From assembly GCA_038245725.1 (NCBI GenBank), contig JBBRSD010000008.1:83068-147067 (forward strand): DNA of 64,000 bases. Reading direction: 5' to 3'. Shown here one piece after another: positions 53,217 to 61,865 of the stretch. The stretch comes from JBBRSD01 sp038245725 (GTDB taxonomy: Bacteria; Actinomycetota; Coriobacteriia; Anaerosomatales; JAAXUF01). The position numbers and the translations under genes are program-made. Each line of letters starts with the position of its first letter. Position 1 is the stretch's first letter. The notes under the pieces were generated by a model, which saw nothing but the letters and a program-made list of their open reading frames with translations, did not search any database and was not told the origin of the DNA.

Positions 53217-53756
53217 TCAGGCGCCTCGTACGGACGGCTCTGGCGCGGTGAGCTCGCCTGCGAGCATGTCCATGAGCAGGTTGTCGTGGAAGGTGCCGTC
53301 GGCGCCCATCTCGTACTCGCGCATGACGCCGACCGGCCGGAAGCCGACCTTGCTGTACGCCGCAATCGCCCGGCCGTTGACGACCGCGGGGTCGATGGTG
53401 AGCCGGTGGTGGCCGCGCTCGGCGAACAGGTACGCCGCAAGCGTCCGGAGCGCGTCGCTGCCGAGGCCCTGGTCCAGGTGCGCCGCGTCGAGCGTGATGT
53501 CGATTCCCGCCGAGCGGTAGTACGGGTCGGCCTCCTCGGAGTAAATGATCAAGCCGATGAACTCGCCGCCGGTCTCGACCGCGAGCGACGTGCCCGCGCG
53601 GTCTTCGAGTGTGTCGGCTCGGAGGCGCGTCATGTCGTAGCCGGGCCACCACTCGGCGATGCCCGGCTGCAAGAGGATCTCGAGCAGGCGCGGCAGGTCG
53701 GCGTCGTCGAGAAGGCGCAGCGTGATCCGGTCGCCATGGAGTGTGGGATGCGTCAT
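53217..53756 (-). CDS. GNAT acetyltransferase, AAC(6')-like
   Basis: 179 aa. RITLRLLDDADLPRLLEILL, PGIAEWWPGYD and acetyl-CoA site GLGSDALRTLAAYLF, with IDPAVVNGRAIAAYSKVGF. WWPGYD resembles aminoglycoside 6'-N-acetyltransferases, but the substrate cannot be known; many such proteins act on other amines or protein N-termini. The start is weak: no SD before the chosen ATG. It lies 37 bases upstream of the MFS gene. Confidence 0.82.
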   Translation of the reverse strand: MTHPTLHGDRITLRLLDDADLPRLLEILLQPGIAEWWPGYDMTRLRADTLEDRAGTSLAVETGGEFIGLIIYSEEADPYYRSAGIDITLDAAHLDQGLGSDALRTLAAYLFAERGHHRLTIDPAVVNGRAIAAYSKVGFRPVGVMREYEMGADGTFHDNLLMDMLAGELTAPEPSVRGA

Positions 53757-53870
53757 GGGAGGTAGATACCCACCGGGCGCGTCGCCGAGTTTCATCCGGA
53801 TGATATTGCGCGCGGCATTCTACCCGGGTAGTATCTGCCTTCGAACAGCATCCAGCCGAGGAGACCGTCC

Positions 53871-54485
53871 ATGCCCGCAATCCACTCCGCGCCCGCCGCC
53901 GTCGTCGCCTTCGCCGGCAGCGCGCTCATCGCCGAAGGCGATCTCGGCGACGTTGTCCGGCGCGCCAAGGAGCGGCTCGAGGCTCGCGAGCAGTCGCCGG
54001 TGCTGCTCTTCGACGCGGTCACGAGCCGGCCCGTCGAGGTCGACTTCCGAGGCACAGTAGGCGACGTGCTCGCGCGACTCGCTCCCGCGCCCGCGGCCGC
54101 GCCGGCGCCCGGTGCGCTCCTGGCGCCGACGCGCTCCCCCGGCAGGCCGAAGCTCGGCGTGGTCGCCCGCGAGGTGACGCTGTTGCCGCGGCACTGGGAG
54201 TGGCTCGCGACTCAGCCGGGCGGCGCGTCGGCGGCGCTGCGTCGACTCGTGGAGAGCGCGCGGCGCGACCGCGGGCCGGCGGACCGACGCCGCGAGGCGC
54301 AGGAGTCCGCATACCGCTTCGCATCCGCGATGGCGGGCGACGAGGCCGGCTTCGAAGAGGCGACGCGCGCGCTGTACGCCGGCGACGCGCAGCGCTTCGC
54401 GGAGCACACCACCACCTGGCCGCCGGACGTCCGCGACCACGCGCGCGCACTGGCCGCCGCGGCCTTCTCGGCAGGTGATGAGTGA
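53871..54485 (+). CDS. DUF2239 family protein
   Basis: 204 aa. SPGRPKLGVVAREVTLLPRHWEWLATQPGG and ALRRLVESARR are the hallmark of DUF2239. N-terminal half looks like a small alpha/beta domain (VVAFAGSALIAEGDLGDV). SD GAGGAG. Overlaps the GIY-YIG gene by one base. Function unknown. Confidence 0.85.
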   Translation: MPAIHSAPAAVVAFAGSALIAEGDLGDVVRRAKERLEAREQSPVLLFDAVTSRPVEVDFRGTVGDVLARLAPAPAAAPAPGALLAPTRSPGRPKLGVVAREVTLLPRHWEWLATQPGGASAALRRLVESARRDRGPADRRREAQESAYRFASAMAGDEAGFEEATRALYAGDAQRFAEHTTTWPPDVRDHARALAAAAFSAGDE

Positions 54486-54835
54486 TGGATCGCAAGGCGA
54501 TGCGGCAGGCGTACCGAGACGCGCCGCCGCCGATGGGCGTGTGGGCGGTGCGCAACACCACCGACGGCACGATGCTCGTCGGCGCGAGCCCGAACGCGGC
54601 CGGGCGGCTCAACCGCGAGCGGTTCTCACTCGAGACGGGGTCACACCTCTCGCGCGACCTGCAGGCGGATTGGAACCGGCTCGGCGAGGGCGCGTTTGTC
54701 TTCGAGGTGCTCGATACGCTCGACCAGCCAGACGATCCCGATACCGATGCGTCGGAGGACCTCGCCGAGCTCCTTGCCATGTGGCTCGACAAGCTCGCCC
54801 TCCCAACCGAGAAGCTCTACGCGGACAGGGGCTGA
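54485..54835 (+). CDS. GIY-YIG nuclease-family protein
   Basis: 116 aa. GVWAVRNTTDGTMLVGASPN replaces the GIY/YIG strands, followed by GRLNRERF (conserved Arg) and a C-terminal Glu (EKLYADRG). The catalytic set is partial, so nuclease activity is uncertain. ATG overlaps the DUF2239 stop, and such pairs occur together. The next 208 bases (54836-55043) hold nothing I recognise. Confidence 0.75.
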   Translation: MDRKAMRQAYRDAPPPMGVWAVRNTTDGTMLVGASPNAAGRLNRERFSLETGSHLSRDLQADWNRLGEGAFVFEVLDTLDQPDDPDTDASEDLAELLAMWLDKLALPTEKLYADRG

Positions 54836-55043
54836 CGCCGCTAACCTCGCGCGCAGCTCGCAGGGCCCGGCATCGCTGGACTGGGCGCCCGCGCGTGCGC
54901 CGACCTCGCGATGTATCGGGTCAAGCGTTCCGGAGGCAATAGCTACCGCGTCCACCAGGAGGCTTCCGGCAAGCACGTCGAACAGCAGTAGCCTCCCAAG
55001 TCCCCTTCGGCGCGGCGCGAATGGCCGCCGGCCGGGCCGCGGA

Positions 55044-56351
55044 CTACACCCGCAGGTCAGCCTGGACCGAAGCGAGCATCGCGAGCGGGATGGCCGGGTC
55101 GATCTCGCCCTCGGCGAATCCCAGCGACAGTGTGAGGTCGCCCGCGTAGCTGCTGACTCCGAGCATCGCAAAGGGCGGATGCGCCGCTACGCCAAGCACG
55201 ACAACGCGACTGGGCGTGAGGTCGCCGAAGCTCAGGCGCTCGGTGTCGAGCGCGCCGAAGTTCGACAGGAACGGATACGTTCGGCCGGCCTGCTGGCCGC
55301 GCTCCATATGAGCGATTATCGGCTCGCCGGTCTTAGCGTAGCCGCGAAGTCGGTACAGCAGCTCGAGCAGGAACGCACCGCCAAGACCGGGCGACGACTT
55401 CTTGAGCAGCGACATCTGAGCGGCGACCCGCTTCAGGGTGGCTTCGAACGACTCGCCCGTCACGCGGCCGAGGCTCACCGGCTCGACGCTCGAGAGGTTC
55501 GACGCGGCGGGCATCGGGTCCGACGGACTCAGGTAGCGGCGTTGGTCGAACGAGACGCGCATCACCATCGGCTGCCCTCCGGCGGGCTCGAGTTGCTCGA
55601 ACATCGCTCGGTAGAACGCCGCCAGCACGATGTCGTTCACGGTGTAGCCGCGCTTCTTGCCCCACGCCTTGATCGCCGAGAACTGCTCGGCTGAGAGCGT
55701 GAGCAGGTCGTGGTGGCGCCGACCCGTGGCCTCGCCGGCGCGCGGCAGCCCCCATGTGGGAGGCGGGTCGGAGCGTCGGCGAGCGACCGCCGCGACCAGC
55801 CGTGGCCAGCCAGCCGGGCGCCGAAGCCGCCGCCAGCCGCGGTCGGTCGCCGCGGCGCGTGGGTCGTCGGCGAGCGAGTCGCTGTACGCTGCGGCGAGCA
55901 GCTCGACGCAGGCTTTCGCACCCTGGCCGTCGGCGGCGGTGTGATCGATGCGAATCGCGAGCGCGTCCCCCGCACGGCCGCGCACGAGCGTGACCGCGAG
56001 GTGCGGCTCGTCGGACTCGAGCGGCTGACCTGCCTCGATAACTGCGCGCGCGAAGGGGTCGATGGCGCCGTGGTGTTCGACCGCACCAGCATCCGCGACC
56101 GGCTCGTGCCACGCGTCGCGGTCCTCGACCACGAAGCGGCAGCCGAGCACCGGCTGTGCCGCGATCACGTCGCGGACCGCCCTGGCGAGGCGCTCGCCAT
56201 CGAGCCGTCTCGGGAACTCGATCACTACGCCGAGTTGCTGGTCAGCGACCACACGGGCGAAGGCGTTGAAGGCGTCTTGAGGCTGGGCTGCGATTCGGGC
56301 CGAAGGGGCCGGAAGTTCACTCGCTGCCGTCAGATCCGCCGCGTCCGCCAC
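55044..56351 (-). CDS. Condensation-domain/alcohol acyltransferase-like protein
   Basis: 435 aa of the BAHD/condensation superfamily: RIDHTAADGQGAKACVELL carries the HxxxDG site, with VNDIVLAAFYRAMF and SNFGALDTERLSFG in the second half (DFGWG-like position changed). Likely an acyl transferase acting on a lipid or alcohol; no NRPS or PKS genes are adjacent. GTG start with SD GGGGAGGAG. Confidence 0.8.
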   Translation of the reverse strand: MADAADLTAASELPAPSARIAAQPQDAFNAFARVVADQQLGVVIEFPRRLDGERLARAVRDVIAAQPVLGCRFVVEDRDAWHEPVADAGAVEHHGAIDPFARAVIEAGQPLESDEPHLAVTLVRGRAGDALAIRIDHTAADGQGAKACVELLAAAYSDSLADDPRAAATDRGWRRLRRPAGWPRLVAAVARRRSDPPPTWGLPRAGEATGRRHHDLLTLSAEQFSAIKAWGKKRGYTVNDIVLAAFYRAMFEQLEPAGGQPMVMRVSFDQRRYLSPSDPMPAASNLSSVEPVSLGRVTGESFEATLKRVAAQMSLLKKSSPGLGGAFLLELLYRLRGYAKTGEPIIAHMERGQQAGRTYPFLSNFGALDTERLSFGDLTPSRVVVLGVAAHPPFAMLGVSSYAGDLTLSLGFAEGEIDPAIPLAMLASVQADLRV

Positions 56352-56443
56352 GTGGTTCTCCTCCCCGACCGTTGCCCCCGCGCTATAGCGTAGCTCATGC
56401 CCATTGGCACGCGGGAGGGTGCGCAGCCGCACTTCGACCCGTC

Positions 56444-56647
56444 TTAGCCGAGAAGTTCGACCCCCGGCCAGTCGCCATGCGCTCGGCGGTCAGCCGAGAC
56501 CAGCGGAGCGCCGAGTGTCTCGGCGAGCGCCGGAGCGAGTGCGTCATAGAACGCGCAGCCGGTGCGGGCGCACACGTCAGCCGCACGCCTGACGAGATCG
56601 TCGTTGAGAGAAGCGATGGCCATATGACCGTCTGGGAGCGCGGTCAA
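56444..56647 (-). pseudogene. Truncated VapC (PIN-domain) toxin remnant
   Basis: 67 residues from a TTG. Only the C-terminal half of a PIN domain is present (CARTGCAFYDALAPALAETLGAPL, VSADRRAHGDWPGV); the first metal-binding Asp and N-terminal strands are missing. Upstream sequence has no VapB. Likely a decayed toxin-antitoxin locus. Confidence 0.65.
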
Positions 56648-56726
56648 GGGCCGGCGCGCGAGCGCTGTACGCCCGCAGGTCCATGCGGCCGATCTGCGTT
56701 GTGCGGATGAGAGGACGGCGCTCGAG

Positions 56727-57461
56727 CTACCTGCCGCTTACCAAGTCCGCACTCAAGACATATCGGTCGGGCGCGCTACCGATGAAGTCGAACGGGTAGC
56801 ACGTGGTCACCGTCAGCACCGCGTGGTTGGTGGGCACGATGACCGTCCGGTCGTCGGCGTGAACGATTCGAATTCGCTTGATCCGGTACGTGTAGTCGCC
56901 CCTCGCCGTCTGCACGACGAATTCGTCACCTGTCTTCAACGCGCCAAGCCCCGAGAAGACGGTGTCGCGATGGCCAGAAAGAACGCAGTTGTCCTTCTGC
57001 CCCGGAAGCACGCTCTGGGCGAAGTGACCGACGCCCTTCCTCAGATCATCGCTTCGGGTCCCTTGGATGATCGGTATCGTCTTGCCCAAGGCCGGAATCG
57101 ACAGTGAGCCGAGCGTGTCACCCTCCGAAGGGTGCTTCGAGTACACAATCTTGGCCGCGCCCTGCTGCGTACGTCGACGATTCAGTGGTTTCGGCGAGCT
57201 GGAGGCAACGCGTGACGCAGCCGGCTGAGCCGTCGTGGCAACTGCGCTCGGGACGGAATGGTCGTACACGTAGTGAGAAGGCACGGACTGCGCGCGAATG
57301 TTCGTCAGCGCCCAGCCGACAAATCCCATCCCGAGAAGCAGGCATCCCACCGACAGAGCGAGCAGCATCCTGCGCCTCTTGCGTCGAATGTTGCGTAGAC
57401 GCGCGTTTCGCACTCCCGCGCCTCCTACTGCGTCGTACTGAGGCGGCCTCGCGTCATCCAT
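56727..57461 (-). CDS. Class D sortase
   Basis: 244 aa membrane transpeptidase that cuts LPxTG-like signals. Single N-terminal helix (LLALSVGCLLLGMGFVGWAL), linker, then sortase barrel with KTIPIIQGTRSDDL, catalytic His in CVLSGHRDTVF, Cys in VLTVTTCYPFDFIG, and Arg in APDRYVLS. Overlaps the upstream substrate gene by 8 bases; AGGA before ATG 57461. The neighbour is the likely dedicated substrate. Confidence 0.92.
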   Translation of the reverse strand: MDDARPPQYDAVGGAGVRNARLRNIRRKRRRMLLALSVGCLLLGMGFVGWALTNIRAQSVPSHYVYDHSVPSAVATTAQPAASRVASSSPKPLNRRRTQQGAAKIVYSKHPSEGDTLGSLSIPALGKTIPIIQGTRSDDLRKGVGHFAQSVLPGQKDNCVLSGHRDTVFSGLGALKTGDEFVVQTARGDYTYRIKRIRIVHADDRTVIVPTNHAVLTVTTCYPFDFIGSAPDRYVLSADLVSGR

Positions 57462-58626
57462 GGGTCTTCCTGGTGGTTTTCCACCAGCCAAGCGCTCCAG
57501 CGAACATCAGCACGATCCCAGCGAAGAGAACGTTGTACCAAGGCGACGCCGTCTTCGGGAGTGTGCCGCCTGAGACGGTCGAAACCACGACCCTGACCGT
57601 GGAGGTGTCGCTAACCGGGGCACCAGCCTCGCTGCTGCCCGAGGCAGTGGCCGTATTGGACGTCGTGGAATCCAGCCGGGCCGTGGCGCGGAAGACCCAG
57701 ATCTCGTTGGGCTGGAGCAGCTTGTCGCCGTTGACGTCGCCGGAGACGTACTTCACTGAGCCGAGCTTGTTGTCGGTCACGGTCACATTGCTCAGGTCAA
57801 CCGTCCCGCTGTTGCTTACTATGTAGGTGTATGTGACAGAACCCGGTCCGGAGGTCAGCGCCTTCGGCGACGCGGTCTTTGCAACGTTTATGGCCGAACC
57901 GATGACGCATATGCCGTTCATGATTGTGTTGTGGTCCAGCGTGACCGACCCGTTTCGGGCCAACAGCTGTCCTTGCACGGTGGCGCCCGTTTGCGCAGTG
58001 ATGGACGTCAGCGCGAAGATGTGTCCCTGGAAATGGGAGTTCGTCCCGAGCGTTGCAGAGCTTCCGACCTTCCAGAAGACCCTGCAATATCGAGCGTTGC
58101 CGATGAGGGCAACGGTGCTGTTCGATGAGGTGATCAGCGTGGACGTGGTCTTGAAGATGAAGACGGCGTTGGGGTCACCCGAAGCGTCGAGCGAGAGCGT
58201 ACCGGTGATATGGAACGTCCCGCTGTTTGAGGCGTAGACGCCCGGCTTGAGCACAGTGCCACCAAGCTCGGTGGGGATGATCGTCACAGGCGTTCTACCT
58301 GCTGCGTCGTTGTACGCTGTCACCAAGTCGGCCTTGGCCTGCTTCGCGACGTCGTCCGCGAGGTGAACCGCCCCGCTCCGCGTCACTTGTGCGAGCCCCG
58401 GGAACGATGTCCCAGGGTAGAGGCCGAGGTCTCCTCCGGCGCTACCACCGACTGTTGTCGCCCCGGTGTTCGTGATCGTCTGGCCCGACAACACGGCGAA
58501 GCTGGACGTCGTGCCGAGGTTCACGGTTGGTTGGGCCGCAAAGCTCATCGCAGGTAGTAGCAGTATTGATGTGAAGATGAGCGCGAACGCCAGCGCGCGT
58601 GACGGCATCTTTGGAACGGTTCTCAT
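57454..58626 (-). CDS. Ice-binding-like (DUF3494) surface protein with LPKTA sorting signal
   Basis: 390 aa. Signal peptide (LAFALIFTSILLLPAMSFAA), DUF3494/ice-binding-like beta-solenoid (VNLGTTSSFAVLSGQTITNTG, GVYASNSGTFHITGTLSLD, VFIFKTTSTLITSSNSTVAL; about 28-240), a DUF11-like repeat domain (VAKTASPKALTSGPGSVTYT), then LPKTA, a helix (VLFAGIVLMFAGALGWW) and KTTRKTHG. DUF3494 proteins include antifreeze adhesins; most are of unknown use. Anchored by the adjacent sortase. SD GGAGGGG. Confidence 0.9.
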   Translation of the reverse strand: MRTVPKMPSRALAFALIFTSILLLPAMSFAAQPTVNLGTTSSFAVLSGQTITNTGATTVGGSAGGDLGLYPGTSFPGLAQVTRSGAVHLADDVAKQAKADLVTAYNDAAGRTPVTIIPTELGGTVLKPGVYASNSGTFHITGTLSLDASGDPNAVFIFKTTSTLITSSNSTVALIGNARYCRVFWKVGSSATLGTNSHFQGHIFALTSITAQTGATVQGQLLARNGSVTLDHNTIMNGICVIGSAINVAKTASPKALTSGPGSVTYTYIVSNSGTVDLSNVTVTDNKLGSVKYVSGDVNGDKLLQPNEIWVFRATARLDSTTSNTATASGSSEAGAPVSDTSTVRVVVSTVSGGTLPKTASPWYNVLFAGIVLMFAGALGWWKTTRKTHG

Positions 58627-58717
58627 AAGGCAGTCCCCTCCAACGTAGTGCGCTCAGACTGCCAGTAGCGTACCCCTTTTGGGGTGCAAAATGGTGAATT
58701 GACCTCAAACGGAAGGG

Positions 58718-60031
58718 CTAGAACGCCAGCGCTTCCACTCGATCGAACAGCACGCCGGTCCGCGTCAGGAACGCCCGCGGGTCGAACACGTCGTCGAGCT
58801 GCTCGGTCGTGAGCGTGCACTCCGGGTCGCCCTCGAGCAGCTCTCGGTAGCTCCGCCCGGCTCGCGCCTGCTGGATGTCGTCCCACACCACCATCGCGTT
58901 GGCCTGCACGATCGCGTACGCGTCCTCGCGAACCATGCCGCCGTCGATCAGCTTCAGCAGCACTCGCGAGCTGTAGATCAGCCCACGCGTCGACTCGAGG
59001 TTCGCGAGCATCTTCGCCGGATACAGCACCAGCCCGTCGAGGATCCACTCGAGCTTACCCAGGATGTAGTCGAGCCCGATCGTCGAGTCAGCGAGCACCA
59101 CGCGCTCGGCGCTGCTGTGCGAGATGTCGCGCTCGTGCCAGAGCGCCACGTTGTCGAAGCCCACCTGCGCGTTCGCCTTGATGACGCGCGCCAGGCCGCA
59201 GACACGCTCGGCCGTAATCGGGTTCCGCTTATGCGGCATCGCCGAGGAACCCTTCTGGCCCTTGGCGAACGGCTCCTCGGCTTCGAGGGTGTCGCTCTTC
59301 TGCAGCGCGCGGACTTCGGTGGCGATCTCCTCGGCCTCGGCGGCGACGACGGCCATCGCCGCAAGACACTGCGCGTGTCGGTCGCGGGGGATCACCTGCG
59401 TCGACATCGGCTCGGGGGTGAGGCCGAGCTTCTCGCAGACGTACTCCTCGACGAACGGATCGATGTTGGAGTAGCTGCCCACAGCGCCGCTGATCGCGCC
59501 CATGGCAATCATCTCGCGAGCGACGAGCAGGCGGGTCTCGGCGCGCTTCATCGAAAACGCCCAGCGGCCGAACTTCATGCCCATCGTCATCGGCTCGGCG
59601 TGGATGCCGTGCGTGCGTCCGACGCACAGCGTGTCGCGCTCCTCGAGCGCGCGGCGCTTGCAGATCTCGCCGAGGCGGCGGACGTCGGCGATGAGGATGT
59701 CGACCGCCTGCGTCATCTGGTAGCACAGCGCCGTGTCGCCGAGGTCGCTGCTGGTCATGCCGTAGTGGACCCACTTCGATTCCGGCCCGATGTGCTCGGC
59801 CATGTTCGTGAGGAACGCGATGACGTCGTGGTTGGTGACCCGCTCGATCTCCTCGATGCGCTCGACCTCGAACGCCGCGCGCGTCTTGATGACGGCGCAC
59901 TCCTCGCGCGGGATCACGCCCAGCTCGGTTTGAGCCTCGCACGCGAGGATCTCGATCTCCTTCCAGATCTCGAACTTGTTCTCGAGCTCCCAGATGCGAG
60001 CCATTTCAGGTCGGGAGTAACGAGGGATCAT
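58718..60031 (-). CDS. purB: Adenylosuccinate lyase
   Basis: Acts twice in purine synthesis (SAICAR to AICAR, adenylosuccinate to AMP). 437 aa. HYGMTSSDLGDTA, GRTHGIHAEP and the signature KGSSAMPHKRNPITAER. MIPRYSRPEMARIWELENKF is the usual N-terminus. Separate from the main pur operon by about 47 kb. Confidence 0.96.
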   Translation of the reverse strand: MIPRYSRPEMARIWELENKFEIWKEIEILACEAQTELGVIPREECAVIKTRAAFEVERIEEIERVTNHDVIAFLTNMAEHIGPESKWVHYGMTSSDLGDTALCYQMTQAVDILIADVRRLGEICKRRALEERDTLCVGRTHGIHAEPMTMGMKFGRWAFSMKRAETRLLVAREMIAMGAISGAVGSYSNIDPFVEEYVCEKLGLTPEPMSTQVIPRDRHAQCLAAMAVVAAEAEEIATEVRALQKSDTLEAEEPFAKGQKGSSAMPHKRNPITAERVCGLARVIKANAQVGFDNVALWHERDISHSSAERVVLADSTIGLDYILGKLEWILDGLVLYPAKMLANLESTRGLIYSSRVLLKLIDGGMVREDAYAIVQANAMVVWDDIQQARAGRSYRELLEGDPECTLTTEQLDDVFDPRAFLTRTGVLFDRVEALAF

Positions 60032-60109
60032 GCGTCAGCGCTCCAATTCGATGTCATCAAGCCGGTCGTTGGTGATGGTATCAATCAACCGCCGATGGTG
60101 CTGTTCTAC

Positions 60110-60346
60110 TCAGCCCCGAACGCGGCGTGTAATCTCCGCGATTACCTCGTCGACGACGGCCCGCGTGGTGAACGGGCGGACTGACTGACGAATCTCCTCG
60201 GAGATCGCAGGAAGGTCGTCTGCCGTCAGCCCGACGAGGAGTTTCCCCGGCCTGTGAGTCGCCTTCGAGGCATACACCGTTGCCATGGCCCGGCCCACAA
60301 GTGGCGTGAGCACGTCGAGGACAACGTTGTGGATGTCCTCGCTCAT
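60110..60346 (-). CDS. Small protein after a membrane sensor-like gene
   Basis: 78 aa, ATG overlaps the upstream stop (ATGA) and GGAG precedes it. Alpha-helical with VGRAMATVYASKATHRPGKL and EEIRQSVRPFTTRAVVDEVI; no family recognised. Its tight coupling suggests a partner of the membrane protein. Confidence 0.6.
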   Translation of the reverse strand: MSEDIHNVVLDVLTPLVGRAMATVYASKATHRPGKLLVGLTADDLPAISEEIRQSVRPFTTRAVVDEVIAEITRRVRG

Positions 60347-61170
60347 GACCGCGCTCCGGCTTTGCGGGGTGCGTGCACGTCGACAGCGATCGAAGCTCCC
60401 ACGGCGATCGCCGTGTACCCAAACCACCATCCCATATCGACGAAGGAACCCGTCGCGTACGTGCCCTGGAAGTCAAGCACGCCGAACAGCACGTCTGCGA
60501 CCATCACAAGTGTCAGTCCGACCACGACCGTCCACCACGACCATGCGAGGCGTCCGCCCGCGAAATGCGAGAGCGCCATCGCCAAGGCCAGCGCCGGGAG
60601 GAGCAGGAGCCAGATGTCGCCGACGGGATACAGGATGCCCAGAAACTTCTCCAGGCTCGAAGCCTCGGTGTCGGCGAGGATCGGCTGAAAGGCAATCGCC
60701 CAAAGTCCGGCGGTGGCCACCGCGGCGACCGCTGTCGCCAGCAACATGGGTGCCCTCAGGCTCATCGACCTGCGGAACGAAAACAGCGCCATCAGCAAAC
60801 CGCCCGCGAGGATCGGAAACGAGATGAGGTAGAAGAAGTCCGCAACCGACGGGAACGGGACTTCCTGCGGATTGACCACCTGCAAGTACGCAAACGTCGT
60901 GTCGCCGATGAAGAGCGCCGCGGTCCCGAGGCCAAGCAACAGCCATTGCCGCCGAAGCCCCTCGGTGCGCTCGAAGCGCAGCGCGGTCCACAGCCCGGCG
61001 GCAGCCGCGCCTCCGCCGGTCAGCAGGCTCGGCAGGTTGGCGATGAGGGTGCGCCCGCTATCGGAACCGCCAACGCCAGCGCGGATCAGCACGATGCTGA
61101 CCGCGGAGACCACGATCCCGAGAGCCGCGATCACCCATGTGCGATTCGAGAGTACCCGGCTTCCACTCAT
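60343..61170 (-). CDS. Seven- to eight-helix membrane protein resembling MASE-type sensor domains
   Basis: 275 aa with seven or eight helices and little else. GDTTFAYLQVVNPQEVPFPSVADFFYLISF and VADVLFGVLDFQGTYATGSFVD form the repeated D-x-x-F / F-P-S-x-A-D pattern seen in membrane sensor regions joined to GGDEF-EAL proteins in actinobacteria. Here no output domain follows. SD GGAGG. Confidence 0.7.
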   Translation of the reverse strand: MSGSRVLSNRTWVIAALGIVVSAVSIVLIRAGVGGSDSGRTLIANLPSLLTGGGAAAAGLWTALRFERTEGLRRQWLLLGLGTAALFIGDTTFAYLQVVNPQEVPFPSVADFFYLISFPILAGGLLMALFSFRRSMSLRAPMLLATAVAAVATAGLWAIAFQPILADTEASSLEKFLGILYPVGDIWLLLLPALALAMALSHFAGGRLAWSWWTVVVGLTLVMVADVLFGVLDFQGTYATGSFVDMGWWFGYTAIAVGASIAVDVHAPRKAGARS

Positions 61171-61269
61171 AGAGCCTCCACTGGACGCGCCGCAACACAG
61201 CTCCGTCGATCCGATGAGAACACAATAGACGACTCGAAGCTCGACGGTTCCGCGATCGGGCGCCCCGGG

Positions 61270-61660
61270 TCAGCAGTTCTCGATGACCGGCAGGAACGCC
61301 TCGACGACTCTCGGGTCGAAGATCGTGCCGGAGCCTTCAACGATGTAGCCCACCACGTCTAATCCCTCCGCCGTAGAAAGCCTCGGCGGTCACGGCGGTG
61401 AGGATGGCAAAACACAGGAGGAGCCCTGCGATCGCGGGCCGCTCCCAATGGCTCAAGATGACGCCGACCAGGCATATCGCGGCAAGAACCACCAGGATCA
61501 TCATGCCACGCCTGTCGTGCAGAGCCACATTCACCAGCGCGCCAACGACGGCGACCCCGAACGACCACACGAGCATCGAGTGGAGAAGCCGCAGCTCTTG
61601 CGAGCGAAGGTAGTCGGAACACTTGGGAGGTTGCAGGAGTACCGGCACGGCTTTCAACAT
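61270..61660 (-). pseudogene. Remnant of a membrane HD-GYP-type gene
   Basis: An intact-looking start (ATG with GGGAGC) encodes about 100 residues with three helices (LVWSFGVAVVGALVNVAL, MILVVLAAICLVGVIL, PAIAGLLLCFAIL) and stops after GGGIRRGGLHR. In another frame the DNA continues VVGYIVEGSGTIFDPRVVEA then FLPVIENC and a stop, the usual C-terminus of an HD-GYP phosphodiesterase. The catalytic core is gone, so the gene suffered a large deletion with frame loss. Confidence 0.65.
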
Positions 61661-61865
61661 GGCTGCTCCCAGTGAGCCTCGGGCCGCTCGACAGGCGTGT
61701 GCACAAGTATAGATTCCCAAGCGCCTAGCCGCGGGCCTGGCCGAGAAACTGCCGGCGCCGCTGGCTGGTGATACCGGCTGCTGGTTCGGGATGGGCGTAT
61801 CGATGCGCAGCGGAAATCACGCCGCCTTCCCGCCAGGCGCGGAGTGGGACGTCTGTTGTTTCGCA

